From NCBI RefSeq assembly GCF_000764305.2, contig NW_025933238.1, forward strand, positions 254,972-318,971: 64,000 bases of DNA. Direction: 5' to 3'. The DNA is from Hyalella azteca (taxonomy: Eukaryota > Arthropoda > Malacostraca > Amphipoda > Hyalellidae). Below, piece by piece: positions 1 to 10,700 of the stretch. The notes beneath the pieces are model-generated. The model saw only the letters and a program-made list of their open reading frames with translations. It made no database searches and was not told where the DNA came from. Both the position numbers and the translations under genes were made by a program. Positions within the stretch are counted from its first letter, which is position 1. Each line of letters begins with the position of its first letter.

Positions 1-8
1 GTATATTT

Positions 9-40
9 GGTGCTGAAGATTAGGCCTGTTGCCAATCCTT
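9..40 (-). repeat. SINE 3' tail fragment
   Basis: On the minus strand this short stretch reads GGATTGGCAACAGGCCTAAT followed by CTTCAGC. It resembles the 3' tail (AAGAATCNGCAACAGGCC) of the SINE copies at 2582, 9881 and 32080. Only the tail is present, so it is either a 5'-truncated copy or the end of a copy running out of the window. Confidence 0.4.
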
Positions 41-45
41 CTACT

Positions 46-2581
46 TTTCACGATTTGTTCACAGATCTAATAGCAGGCCTTCTGACAAGATCTTTATAAC
101 TGACGGTGGTTTAAAATTGTTACTGGACTTTCATCAATAGTTCCATTGGGTATTTGGCCTTTCAAGATTGAACATGTGCTCCTGCATAGCCTTATCTAGT
201 CTGTTCTGGAATGCAGTCATACTTGGAGCATCAACAATATCATCAGAGATGCCATTTTAGATTTACATATCCATCATACAATTCAGTTTAATACCTTTGA
301 TACAGCAACATTTGTAATGTTATTCTCATATAAATGAAATTTGGACTTGGAACCTTTCAGATCATGATTCAAGAAGGAATGTGTTTCAACAACTAATGAC
401 AACATTATATATACTTTTATACTTTTTGTTGCTTCTTTGGGATCTCTTTGCACCTTTTGTTCTTGTTCCTCTTCTTGTAACAGTCATTGTATTTTACTTC
501 CAAAGCATGAATTTCAAGGCTTACTAAAAATTTCCTCCATGCCACAAATCTTGTAAAGATAATTTCATTCAATGCAATTTACCAGCAAATTATCAACTCT
601 TATATTCTGGAGCCATTCAAATGCAATTTTTCAATCATGGTTTTTGAAACAAATTTCAACTCTGATAAAATAATGAAACTAGAAATGCATCTTGTAATAC
701 ACAATAACCCTCCACATAATGATTGGAGAGAGAATACAATACACAGAATACAACACTGCCAATACACAATTTTTCAGAAGTTCTTTAATTTGGGAGTTTC
801 TGACGATTTGAAATTATGAAAGGATTGGAAAACGTTGAATACTAAGCACTAAGGTAATGCCCTTAGGACATTGAAATCTTTAACAATTTTCTTCACGATT
901 AAGCCATCTAAACCTTAAATGGTATCTATCAGGAATTGCAGATTTCCTTGCAATTTACTACCAATCATGATTATCTAATCAACACCATTCAAGATTTTCC
1001 AGTATGCATATCAACTGGACAGTTATCTCACTAATCTGCAATGATCATAGACCACATCAGCCAAGTTGGATCATCCATCATTTCTGTAAATCACAATCTA
1101 CATGGCAAAGTATTTGGCAGCTGATCAATCACAATGGTACCTTGGCTTATTCAAAACACTGATTACATATCCTTGCCAGTGTGGGCCACATACATATGTG
1201 GCATATATACATCAACATAGTCATTTTCAAAACATTTATTCAAAGCAGTGAATCTAAAATATTCTTAGGCAGTTAGGCCAGGTCTCCAGACTGAGGAATA
1301 TCTTTCTTCAGAGCTATTACTTGACTCTTGGAGCCAAGATCTCATCAATATAGTAGCAGTACAAATTACAAAAGAATTCTGACTCATGAATCCATTTTCT
1401 ATGCTACAACTCATTGGGTAACCCATTTATTATATATCAAAACTGCATATTGAACTGTCAACTAATTCATTCTTAACATTGAATTGTATTCTTTGTGGAT
1501 AAGCAAAGACTAAAGAATCAAATTTAAAATTTAATTAATCATGAAGATTTAGTGATGCAAGATTGAAAATGAACTCCAAATAAACAAACATTTTTAATCT
1601 TACATGGACTTGTATCAAACACTTTAAACTTGCAGATTCTATTGCAACATGGGAAATAACAAAAACAGTAAAATTTAAAACTTCTTACTAAACAATGAAA
1701 TATTGTTGCTTCAAAGTGATATATTGTTAATAATTGGAATTTGGCAGCTTGATGTGGCACTTCTGTTAACAATCAGATAAGGCATATATAATAGATCCAG
1801 CAGAAATTATGGTGGCTCCAAAATTGGTTGAAATGTTTGAATCGCAGCTTGGAAAGTGGATATGTTACACATTTTGAACTTTGAAGCAGCCAGGGCCCAG
1901 GCATGGACTTTGCCTACTTTTCCAAGCCAAAACTAGGGCATTCTGCATTCCTACCATTTATAAGCTACCAGATTCCTGTTAGTAGGATTGTAATTTTCCC
2001 ACTTGTTTCTGCAATCTTGCAGCTCCAACATGACAAATTTGTAATACGTTTGGAATCTAGCGGCCTCATCGTGCAATTTTGACAACAATTGGATAGGAGG
2101 TTATTCATCTTGCAGAAATCTCGGCCTCATGGTTCCAGAAATGGCGGGAAACCTCTAGTTGCGGCACTAAACCGAGTTTAGCCTAAAGGTATAAGTTTTC
2201 CACGCTTGCTTGTTTGATGAATATCATCATCTTATTGTTTACATATGAGCTTGATGGGCAGGATTGGACTGTGATATTCCAAATATATTGAAAATTTGTC
2301 AAGTTGGAGCCACAAGATTTCAGTAATAAGTAGAAAATATACAATTATATGTGCAGGCAGTGCAGCCATGAGCCATGCCTACAAGTTATGACTAATAATT
2401 ATCAATAATGAAATAAAATTACACATTACGATCTATAATGAACCCATAATTTTTGTAAATTTTCTATGAAACAATTGCTTATTACATGATAAATCCCTTA
2501 CTATTTCTGTATTTCAGAAAAGCTTTTAGTGTTTTCAACGGAACTGGAAATGTTTTGGTAGATTTCTTGATAGCCTAGGTA
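46..2581. other. AT-rich non-coding stretch
   Basis: No open frame with convincing coding character, no recognisable RNA gene and no clear repeat was found. The ORFs here are short and AT-driven. It could be intergenic or a long intron of a gene outside the window. Confidence 0.5.
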
Positions 2582-2839
2582 AGAGGTGGCCCAGTGGTTA
2601 AAGTTCAGAGTACCAAGATTGGCGCAGAGAGGCGCGGATTTGATCCCAGCTCTGTGCGCCAGTTTCTGGTCAGAATCGGCAAGGAGGCCGGGCGGTTAAG
2701 CACAGCAGAATAATTGTAGCAGTGAGTTGCAAGTTCGAGACTGCAAAATGCTGTGAATGTTATGCGATGTTAAGAATCAGCAACAGGCCTGCAGCCTACT
2801 AAACGCTGAAACTGCTATTATTTCTATTATTATTATTTA
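2582..2839 (+). mobile_element. tRNA-derived SINE, copy 1
   Basis: The left end has an RNA polymerase III A-box-like motif (TGGCCCAGTGG, 2587-2597). About 40 bases later comes a B-box-like motif (GGATTTGATCCC, 2636-2647). A non-tRNA body follows, with the tail AAGAATCAGCAACAGGCCTG and a terminal ATT-rich simple repeat. A second copy of the same family lies at 9881-10125, with strong similarity through head and body. The copies diverge in the lower arms of the tRNA-like fold, so this is an old SINE and not a tRNA gene. Confidence 0.8.
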
Positions 2840-3733
2840 CTGGGCATAGTAGGCTTAGTGGCACAGCAGAGAGTTTTTTTAGACTCTCCCTCAAGTTCAT
2901 TTTTGAGTCTTATAATATAAGTAGATCAGTAAAGTATCCTGGATACCAGCATTATCATACATAAGAAATTAGTTTAATTCTTGAGTAAATGAAGAAATTA
3001 AAAATGAACCGATTCTAAAAAATCTCTGGTTTGCCACTATGCAGTACCTACTGTGTGATAGCTACCTACCATCTATCTTTGCACCAGAACCAATGGATAA
3101 ATTCACTTCTTGATGTACAAGATAGCTATACAGAAGCTTGTAATATATTCTGGTCAGTCTTGATTAGGTAGCATGATCATTGATGCAGTTAGGTAATGGA
3201 TGTTAAAATGTACTCTAGGTGTATAATTCAACTGCATATTCAAACAATATTTACTGCTCTTGCTCTGTGATTCATTCAACTTAATAATAGGACTCAAGAG
3301 AAAATATTTCTACAGAATCACTGACACTGATCAAGGTGATCCGTGATGACCTTATAGGCTTATTGACCTAATCATGTCAGGAAGAACAATACAAACAGAG
3401 AACTAATTCAACATGAAGTTGTAAGCTTGTATAATCAATATAGCCTATTTACTTTTTGGTTAGAGCGTTTTGAATGGCAACTAATACATTACTTTCTTAG
3501 TTAATTAATAAGTCAACTAGTATTAACAGGTGCGCAACCTCCGCGTATAAAAAAACAGCTATAACTTAAACAGTTATAGTTAGTAAAGTGACGATGGAAT
3601 TGCAGAAAAAAAAGATTAGTATATTCAAGAGGGTATATTCAATCGTAACGGAGATATGGTTGTGTAATAGGATGCGTAAAATTATTGTTTTCAGATACGC
3701 ATGCGCCAGGCATTATTCTATCCCTCCACCACC
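2840..3733. other. AT-rich non-coding stretch
   Basis: No recognisable gene. The frame that opens at 3588 overlaps this segment and has no coding signature. Confidence 0.45.
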
Positions 3734-3745
3734 AAGATGGCGGCC
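3734..3745 (+). promoter_or_regulatory. AAGATGGCGGCC motif (YY1/Pho-like)
   Basis: The 12-mer AAGATGGCGGCC matches the consensus of the YY1/Pleiohomeotic zinc-finger factors, which is often found near starts of animal housekeeping genes. A second ATGGCGGCC lies at 4139, where it begins a possible coding exon. On the minus strand an ATGGCGTCG start lies near 3941. The cluster suggests a promoter region, possibly bidirectional, but no recognised gene is attached to it. Confidence 0.35.
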
Positions 3746-4138
3746 ATTATCGATTATCAATTATAAGCATTTCTTTTCAGAGATCATACGGAATGCAAGA
3801 TCGAATGCTACGAATGTTTTTGAGTTCTTAGCCATGTTTATTGTGCAAATTATCTTGATAGATACAATTAAAGCTAACAGTACAAACAGCATTAAAGAAA
3901 CTGGCCAAAAAGCCACTTTCCTTTGTCGACGCCATTTCTATTCCAACTGCGTCACAATTTTACAATACGTTAACTTAATATTAACACGCTAACAGTGGCA
4001 AATACAGTCTTTAATTACCTTACACAAAGTTTTTAGATTTTTTTTCTATAACAACAGTCAAACGTTTGAGTTCAATTTAGAATGGAGAAGCACGAGAGAA
4101 GCTTTTGCTTTTGTCGCATGTGTGCAATAACTGTAGTA

Positions 4139-4192
4139 ATGGCGGCCTCCTCTACCAAGCGGATCCTGCTACAGCGCGAGTCATTGACCCAG
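4139..4192 (+). CDS. possible first coding exon, unknown protein
   Basis: An ATG at 4139 opens 18 codons (MAASSTKRILLQRESLTQ). They end exactly at a good donor (CCCAG|GTGAATC). GC content and codon use are unlike the AT-rich surroundings, which is why I list it. I do not recognise the protein. A strong acceptor at about 4655 (TTTTTTCGTTCTAG) would add only four codons before a stop, so the true downstream exon is uncertain. It may also be a chance frame in a promoter region. Confidence 0.3.
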
Positions 4193-4748
4193 GTGAATCA
4201 CATTTTGCTGCAAAAATCTATAAAATAGAAAGAAAAGGCTGGAAAACACATTATAAATGCTTTTCAATGGTATCTTAACACAATTTAAAGAAAATATTTT
4301 CAAAAGTTTAAAATTTATCAAGTTAGGCGTAACCGCGTAGTAATAAACTATTGATCTTGCGATACCTGCTACATTAAATAAATGTAGAAGCCAGCATAGA
4401 CACAATTATGCAAAATGTATTTATGCTATAATTAAGCAAAATTCTGATATGAAAGTTATTTGGTTTATCATAATTGTTGAAAAAATTTCCTCCTCATAAA
4501 AACTATAGGATTAGATGCTTGGGCGCATAAGGGTTGTTAAATGTAAAGGGAAAAAATTCGACCCAAACCGACAGAGTATAAGTACACCACACGAACAATT
4601 TTGCTTCTATAAATAAGTTGTACTTTTTCAAACTATCTGTGTCTTTTTTCGTTCTAGCAACAGAAAAGCTGAAACAAAATGACGTTTGAGTAAATTGGGG
4701 CCCTGTTTCCGCTGCGCGCAGTTCTCGAGCTTCCCATATACGCTATGT

Positions 4749-4940
4749 CTAATCGCGCAGAAAATTTTTCGACACGTTTTCTTCCTCATATATATCAAAT
4801 GTCATTCTTGATGTGCTATTTATAGGAAATTTCACTTTAGGTTGATTGACTTTGGAGCTGTTGAGTCGAGGCTTCAGAGTTTCACAGCCTGGACTGCCAA
4901 GTTCCTCTTCATTAGCTCTGGAGTTCAACAGCAGGTACTC
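4749..4940 (-). CDS. possible terminal exon, unknown protein
   Basis: On the minus strand an open frame ends at a TAG (4749). It encodes about 60 residues of non-repetitive composition, including LNSRANEEEL, PKVKFPINSTSRM and FDIYEEENVSKN. An acceptor-like tract (TTTTCCTTCGC...CTGGAG) precedes it near 4941. The acidic FDIYEEE segment and the balanced codon use look more like real coding sequence than most frames here. I cannot assign a family and no partner exon was identified. It could be a decayed pseudogene. Confidence 0.3.
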   Translation of the reverse strand, partial: EYLLLNSRANEEELGSPGCETLKPRLNSSKVNQPKVKFPINSTSRMTFDIYEEENVSKNFLRD

Positions 4941-5149
4941 CAGATTTACAGCGAAGGAAAATCGAGCAAATAATGCTAAACTCCTTGACATAATTGAGAA
5001 TAATGAAAGAAAGCGTTAATAACAACTACAAACGTTGTGTAATAGCATCATCACGAAGCGAGGGAAGATAATCAGTTAAATAAGTATATAGAAGTAACAA
5101 GGAATTTAAAAGCAAAGAAAACACCAAGTAAATTCACCATATCGATAAT

Positions 5150-5181
5150 GAAAACGTTTCGGAGTCCAGCTCCATCATCAG
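5150..5181 (-). ncRNA. hammerhead-like ribozyme motif, left copy
   Basis: On the minus strand the order is CTGATGA, a hairpin whose stem is GGAG/CTCC, then GAAAC, then GTTTTC. This is the conserved core order of a minimal hammerhead ribozyme: CUGAUGA, stem II, GAAA, and a very short stem III (AAAC/GUUU). Hammerhead motifs at the ends of Penelope-like elements are established. I could not find a clear stem I, so self-cleavage is an inference. Confidence 0.45.
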
Positions 5182-5212
5182 TTCGAAAAACTAAAAACGA
5201 ATAAAATCATAT

Positions 5213-5401
5213 TACAGGGTGACACAAAAAAAACAGAGCTCATAAAAAGTTGAATAATTTCCACAATACTCAAGTAATCCTGTTATTTGTTTCAGATTCA
5301 TTAAGAAGACGGATTGATCTAAGAGTCTACCACGTGTGAGCTTCGAGATGCCTTGGACTACAGAGCAAAAGACATTTGCAGTTGAGACATATTTTAGAGA
5401 G
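5213..5401 (+). mobile_element. 5' fragment of a mariner-type transposon
   Basis: A TA dinucleotide is followed by CAGGGTGACACAAAAAAA, which looks like a mariner-type terminal repeat. About 130 bp of leader follow, then an ATG at 5348 opening 18 codons (MPWTTEQKTFAVETYFRE). This resembles the N-terminus of a transposase/DUF4817-like family from arthropods, judged from memory without alignment. Similarity stops abruptly at about 5401, where Penelope sequence resumes. It is a truncated, dead insertion inside the left Penelope arm. Confidence 0.5.
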
Positions 5402-5847
5402 GCAAGTTAGAACGATAGCTCCTGCCACGGTGTTCGGAAACCCGGATGTAGAAGTTACGCGACGTCATTTCAACGTACGCAGATGCACAGCGTGCACAAC
5501 TAAATTCATAGACCAGGTTTGATGAACAATATCTTTATTTCTCTAGACATAGTTTCAGACGCACTGCCAAAATAGGGCAATGTGCAATAAATAGTTTTCT
5601 TACTATCACAATCAGTCACAGTTTCAGAAAATTTGTCAGATAAGAAGCGTTTGATTATACTAAACACAAGGCACGATGGAAAATCATTAAGCTGAAATAT
5701 ATTACGAATGAATTCGAATTCCAAATGCATATAATGGAAGGTAGAACAGACCCTATAGCCGCGGTATATCAAAGTTTGAAGACTATACATTTTGAAACGA
5801 AACGAGCAGAATAAATTCAAATTGAAGTTTCAAATTTTAAGTTTCAA

Positions 5848-6540
5848 AATGAATAGTCTCCAAACATTGATATGCCGCGGCTGTAGGGTCTGTTCTGCTT
5901 TCCATGATATGCATTTGGAATTCGAGTTCATTCGTAATATGTTTCAGCTTAATGGTTTTCCATCGTGCCTTGTATTTAGTAAAATCAAACGCTTCTTATC
6001 TAACAAATTTTATGAAACTGTGACTGATTGTGATAGTAAGAAAACTATTTATTGCACATTGCCTTATTTTGGTAGTGCGTCTGAAACTATGTCTAGAGAA
6101 CTAAAGATATTGTTCATGAAATATTTCCCGAATATAAATTTGCATGTTTTACTGGTAAATAATTTCAAAATTGGTTCTTTCTTCAGGTATAAGGACGTTA
6201 TTCCTGCTCGGATGCGATTAAACCTGGTCTATGAGTTTAGTTGTGCACGCTGTGCATCTGCGTACGTTGGAATGACGTCGCGTAACTTTACATCCGGGTT
6301 TCCGAACACCGTGGCAGGAGCTATCGTTCTAACTTGCCTCTCTCCAGACCTCCTCATTCTTCAGTACGCCTCCATGCTGAACAGTGCGACGTGGCTGTAT
6401 CTGAGAGTGATTTCAGGATACTCGGTTTCACTTTTGGCTGCTCGGATTTGAGAATATTGGAGTCTCTACATATCTTCAAACGAAAACCGTGTCTCAATAA
6501 TGCGTTTAGTTCATATAATCTGGAAATAGTGAATCGCTAG
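5848..6540 (+). pseudogene. Penelope-like polyprotein remnant with GIY-YIG-like domain
   Basis: The frame from 5848 carries LICRGCRVCSAFHDMHLEF and TLPYFGSASETMSRELK, typical of the region between reverse transcriptase and endonuclease. It continues into LVYEFSCARCASAYVGMTSR, which holds the paired cysteines and the YVGMT core of the GIY-YIG endonuclease of Penelope-like elements. Shortly after, the frame shifts. The remainder (VSESDFRILGFTFGCSDLR, then ESLHIFKRKPCLNNAFSSYN) reads in another frame and stops at 6540. The reverse-transcriptase palm is absent. This is a 5'-truncated, frameshifted fossil. Confidence 0.65.
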
Positions 6541-6685
6541 GCTTTTATATTCTTTTCGTGAACCCTAGGACTAAGTTGTTCCAATCGAGTCCTGTTTTTT
6601 TATATACTGTTAGGTCTTGATTAGGTTTTATGTCTGTCATGGGATTTTGATATAATATGATTTTATTTATTTTTAATTTTTCTAA

Positions 6686-6717
6686 CTGATGATGGAGCTG
6701 GACTCCGAAACGTTTTC
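6686..6717 (+). ncRNA. hammerhead-like ribozyme motif, right copy
   Basis: CTGATGA (6686-6692) is followed by a GGAG/CTCC hairpin, GAAAC and GTTTTC, about 146 bp after the stop of the Penelope ORF. It is almost identical to the minus-strand motif at 5150-5181. The conserved core nucleotides are intact in both copies while the flanking AT-rich sequence has diverged. Stem I pairing is not evident. Confidence 0.45.
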
Positions 6718-6773
6718 AATATCGATATGGTAAATTTGCTTGGTGTTTTCTTTGCTATTAAATTCCTTGTGAA

Positions 6774-7747
6774 CTTGTGATATAAGCAGACTGGTAATAT
6801 AAGTACTTACATAGAAGTAAGGATACACAAGAGCAACAAATGAGAGACCAGGATATTTATTAATTAAATCTCTCTTATTGAACACTCGAACATACTTATT
6901 AAAAATACAAAGTGTAATGCCTTGAATCCAACTGCGATCAAGTTTTACTTTACATGCCCTCTTCAACTAAAATTGCAGCTTCAACTAAAATTGTGAGTTA
7001 TATATTGTCACTTTATTGGAACAAAAATTAGTACCAATCATTTGAACTTACATAGCGTAACAAATAACTACGCAATTCTTACAGCATTAATTATCCCATT
7101 TGTCTATAAATTTGGTTGACGTTATTGCACTTGTTCAAAACATCTTGCGAGGAAAGTTCATTAGTCATTGCATTTTAATCTATATTATTTACATGAATAT
7201 GTGTAATTACTGCAGCCTATAGGTTTTTTCTCTAAAAATTATGGACAAAACTTTTCAAAAAATGCTTTTAGTATATTTAATCCTATTTTGAATACTAACG
7301 GGCATAATTTCTAATTAAAATGTGTAAGTAACCGTTGAAAAATATGACAGCTTAATTTCCGACTAGTGAACTTTGGTCTGAACGCCGTAAAAATATCTAA
7401 TAATTATATAAAATGTACGAAAAATTTACTTGTTACTGATAGCGTACGTTGGAAGTAATAAAATTTTTTGTTTCCTTGTCACTCGTATGTTTGATGAATC
7501 ATTTAAACAACATTGAACAATTCGATATGCTGAATTGTGTTTTGATATAAAAGATAAAAATTCACACCCGTTGAATGGCGACTAACTCATGTTACAAACT
7601 TTCTTTAAATTGAAGTTTGAGTGATTCTTACTAAATGATAGAAGTATAACCTTACACGAGGTTGGAATATATCTGTCTATATTCATAAATTAAGAAATTA
7701 CGATTCATTAGCTAATCGGAAACAGTTTAGCATTATGTTCCATATGT
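6774..7747. other. AT-rich stretch downstream of the innexin gene
   Basis: It probably includes the innexin 3' UTR next to 7748. No gene, RNA or clear repeat was seen. Confidence 0.45.
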
Positions 7748-10700
7748 TTACTTTTTGATCTCTCTATCGACCATTTCAAGCCAGGCTTCGAAGTAGGTGG
7801 GCATCATCTTTGTACTAAGATGCTTAATAAGGAACCAGTCGCCATAATTCAGCTTTTTCTTCATCGAACTGTAGACCTCCTTCGTTTCGTCGTCTTTCAG
7901 GCGCAGGACCAAGTAGTTGTGGCGCAAGCCACTCCTGTTCCACAACGAAATATTTACTCAGCCAGAAAAATCCACAAATATTCTCCAAATTGAAAGAACA
8001 GTTTTGTAAATTAGCTGGTTCGTTTAGCGAGAGTACATATATCTGAATTATTTATTAACATAATAAAGTTTTATTAATTATTATTAATTAATTAGTTAGT
8101 ATTAATAAGTATTAATTAGTATTAGTATTTAGTATAGTATAAGTATTAATTAGTATTAGCATTAAGTTAGTATTAATAATTAATAAAGTTGTATTAATTA
8201 TTAAGATTAAAGATCAAGCTTATGAACTCACGACAAGATGAGCAAGAAATGCCAGAGGACAGCGGCGGCGGCGATGGTCGTGGAGACGATGTAGACGAGC
8301 CAGAGCATCACGTACGTCTTCTCGTTGACGATGTTCAGGGGCAACACGCACAGCGCGTCGAAGCTCTGAATGCTGCCAGTTGGGCCGAATTTGCTCCAGG
8401 TGCATTTAGTGATCTTTGGAAGACAGCACGGATTTGATAGACGACGCTTAATATCTAAAAATTAGCTAAAATATAACTTTAAGCAATCATTTTCGAGGCT
8501 AGAAGTCGTGGTGACAAAAAACTACACTTATATTACCAAGTGCGTGAATCTTATTCCAAAAGTATTCAGTTATTGGACCATAATGACCTTCAAACGACCA
8601 ATAATTCAAATTAATCAGTAAATGTCGAGACAATTGAACAGGATAATTTGGAACAAATCTGGTTCATATGTGAGGCCACAATGAAATTTTTGCATTTTTT
8701 CTAATTTATCACCTTTATGACACATTTTCGACCTGCAAGGTTCATCCTACCTTGGGGAAGACCACGTTAAGTGGGTTAGTGAGGTCGGTCACGTCCCCGA
8801 AGAGGTAAGAGATAGCAGTGTTGCCGAACTCGAAGAAGTCCCCACCAAGCAACGCGTTCGTCACGAACAGGTTGCCTGTGGATCAGGTAGCAATTATATT
8901 TACTGGAATGTTTTAAATTGTTCTGCATGCATACGAGGTCGTCTATTTTTTAAAAGTGTAATTAAAAGTAATACTTTGAATACTTCATACAACAGGAGAA
9001 ACAAAGGAAACTAGATTGAACAAATAACAACTAAAATGCAACCCGCTCAATGGCGCCAAACTGAAACTCCACGCCGACCGAACTCTGCATAAATATTGTG
9101 ACACGCAGGCTTGATCAGTATGATGAATCATTTTCATGAGTCATTTGTTGCAGAATGATCATGTATCTGTCAGTTGATCTATTGTCAAATGTTCATTAAT
9201 CTGTTAGATGACCTATGTTCGAATAATAATGAATCTGTTAGCTGATCTATGGTCAAATACTAATCATTTATCCGTTTGCTAACCTATGGACAAATAATCA
9301 TTAATCTGTTAGCTGACCTATAGTCATATAATCATTTATCATTTAGTTAAACTATGGTTAAATAATCATCAATCTGTTAGCTGACCTATGCTCAAACAAT
9401 CATTAATCTGTTAGCTGACCTATGCTCAAAAAATCATTAATCTGTTAGCTGACCTATGCTCAAACAATCATTAATCTGTTAGCTGACCTATGCTCAAACA
9501 ATCATTAATCTGTTAGCTGACCTATGCTCAAACAATCATTAATCTGTTAGCTGACCTATACTCAAACAACCATTAATCTGTTAGCTGACCTATGGTCATA
9601 TAATCATTAATCTGTTAGCTGACCTATGGAGATGACGAGTGCAATGACCTCGCACATGAAGAACCGCGCCGCGTACGCCGTGTGTGTGCCCAGCGACTCC
9701 ACGGCGTAATGCACCGACTTCTCTAACAACTGCAAATCATAGATAAACAAAATAAATATCATGTTTTCATATAATAAATGCAATAATGATAAATCTTTCG
9801 ATGTCAATCGCAGGTAAAGCCGAAAGGCAGCATGTCAATCGCAGGTGAAGTATAGATTGTTGGAAGTCATCACAATAAGGGCAGGGTGGCCCAGTGGTTA
9901 CAGTTCAGAATACCAAGATTGGATCAGAGATGCGCGGGTTTGATCCCAGCTCTGCGCGCCAGTTTCTGGTCAGAATCAGCGAGGAAGCCGGGCGGTTAAA
10001 GCAAAGCAAAATTAGAGCAGTGAGTTGCTCGTTCGAGATCGCTACAAGCTGTGAATGTTCTCCGAAGTTAAGAATCGGCGAAAGGCCTACGGTGAATAAA
10101 TGCTGAAGCCGGTATATATATAATACCAACCAACCTCTTCAGGTAAATTAAGCAGCGTTTTCTTAGGTTTTCCGTATTCCTTGATGTCATCCGTGTCACT
10201 TTGCCACGACATCGGCTTCGCTTCTGCTGAGCTTTTTTCCTTTGCCAGCACACGGAAATGACATTAAAAGTCTCATATCAAAATTTATTATTACAGAGAT
10301 AATTAAAACTGTAAGAGAAATACATATATAAAAACAAAACAAGAAAAAAATAACACGAAGCTAACGTCAAAATTTACTACGCACGTTAATTAATGAAAAT
10401 TAGCCTTGGGATCTACCTCCTCGTTGCCTCCTTCATTCTTGAGGTGAAGAGAATCCAGATCTCCAAGGATATTTTTGAATTTTTTTCTGTCGATGACGGT
10501 TTTCCAGAGCCAGCGCGGGAAGTAGAGGGCGGCGGTCTGGATGGCCAACGCCAGGGGGATCCACTGGTAGTAGGCGTGGCGCTTGAGGGGGTCCTCTTCC
10601 CCGGAGCTGGGAACGGGGCCCAGGCCGGGGTAGGGGGCGTCCTGGTGGGGGAAACTGCCACTGTTACAACATGATCGTTGTTCCGACAGCTGTTCTAGTG

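Larger units (their letters stand above)
5095..5795 (-). mobile_element. Penelope-like element, left inverted copy
   Basis: This segment is the reverse complement of much of 5840-6773. On the minus strand it encodes the same remnant (LQTLIYRGYRVCSTFHYMHL and SKKTIYCTLPYFGSASETMS). It then lacks about 100 bp that are present in the right copy (around 6118-6216). It continues into the start of the GIY-YIG-like region (5400-5520) and finally into the 3' end with the hammerhead-like motif at 5150-5181. Between about 5213 and 5401 the element's own C-terminal region is replaced by a mariner fragment. It is non-functional. Confidence 0.7.
5840..6773 (+). mobile_element. Penelope-like element, right copy (3' end)
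   Basis: This is the 3' part of a Penelope-like retroelement on the plus strand. It contains the end of the reverse-transcriptase ORF, a GIY-YIG-type endonuclease region, a stop at 6538-6540, a 140-bp AT-rich 3' UTR and a hammerhead-like motif at 6686. Similarity to the inverted left copy runs from about 5840 to 6773, interrupted by the replacement in the left copy. The two copies form a head-to-head palindrome with a spacer of roughly 45 bp. Head-to-head or partial tandem copies are known for this retroelement class. Confidence 0.7.

Noticed and set aside
2587..2660. tRNA gene
   Set aside because: A- and B-box-like motifs are present, but the cloverleaf arms do not pair and the unit continues into a SINE body and tail.
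3588..3992. 134-codon open frame on the plus strand
   Set aside because: AT-driven lysine/isoleucine/asparagine-rich composition, no domain or splice logic; it also runs across the putative promoter motif.
9170..9624. CRISPR array
   Set aside because: Direct tandem units without unique spacers, in an intron of a eukaryotic gene. The same holds for all other arrays in the window.
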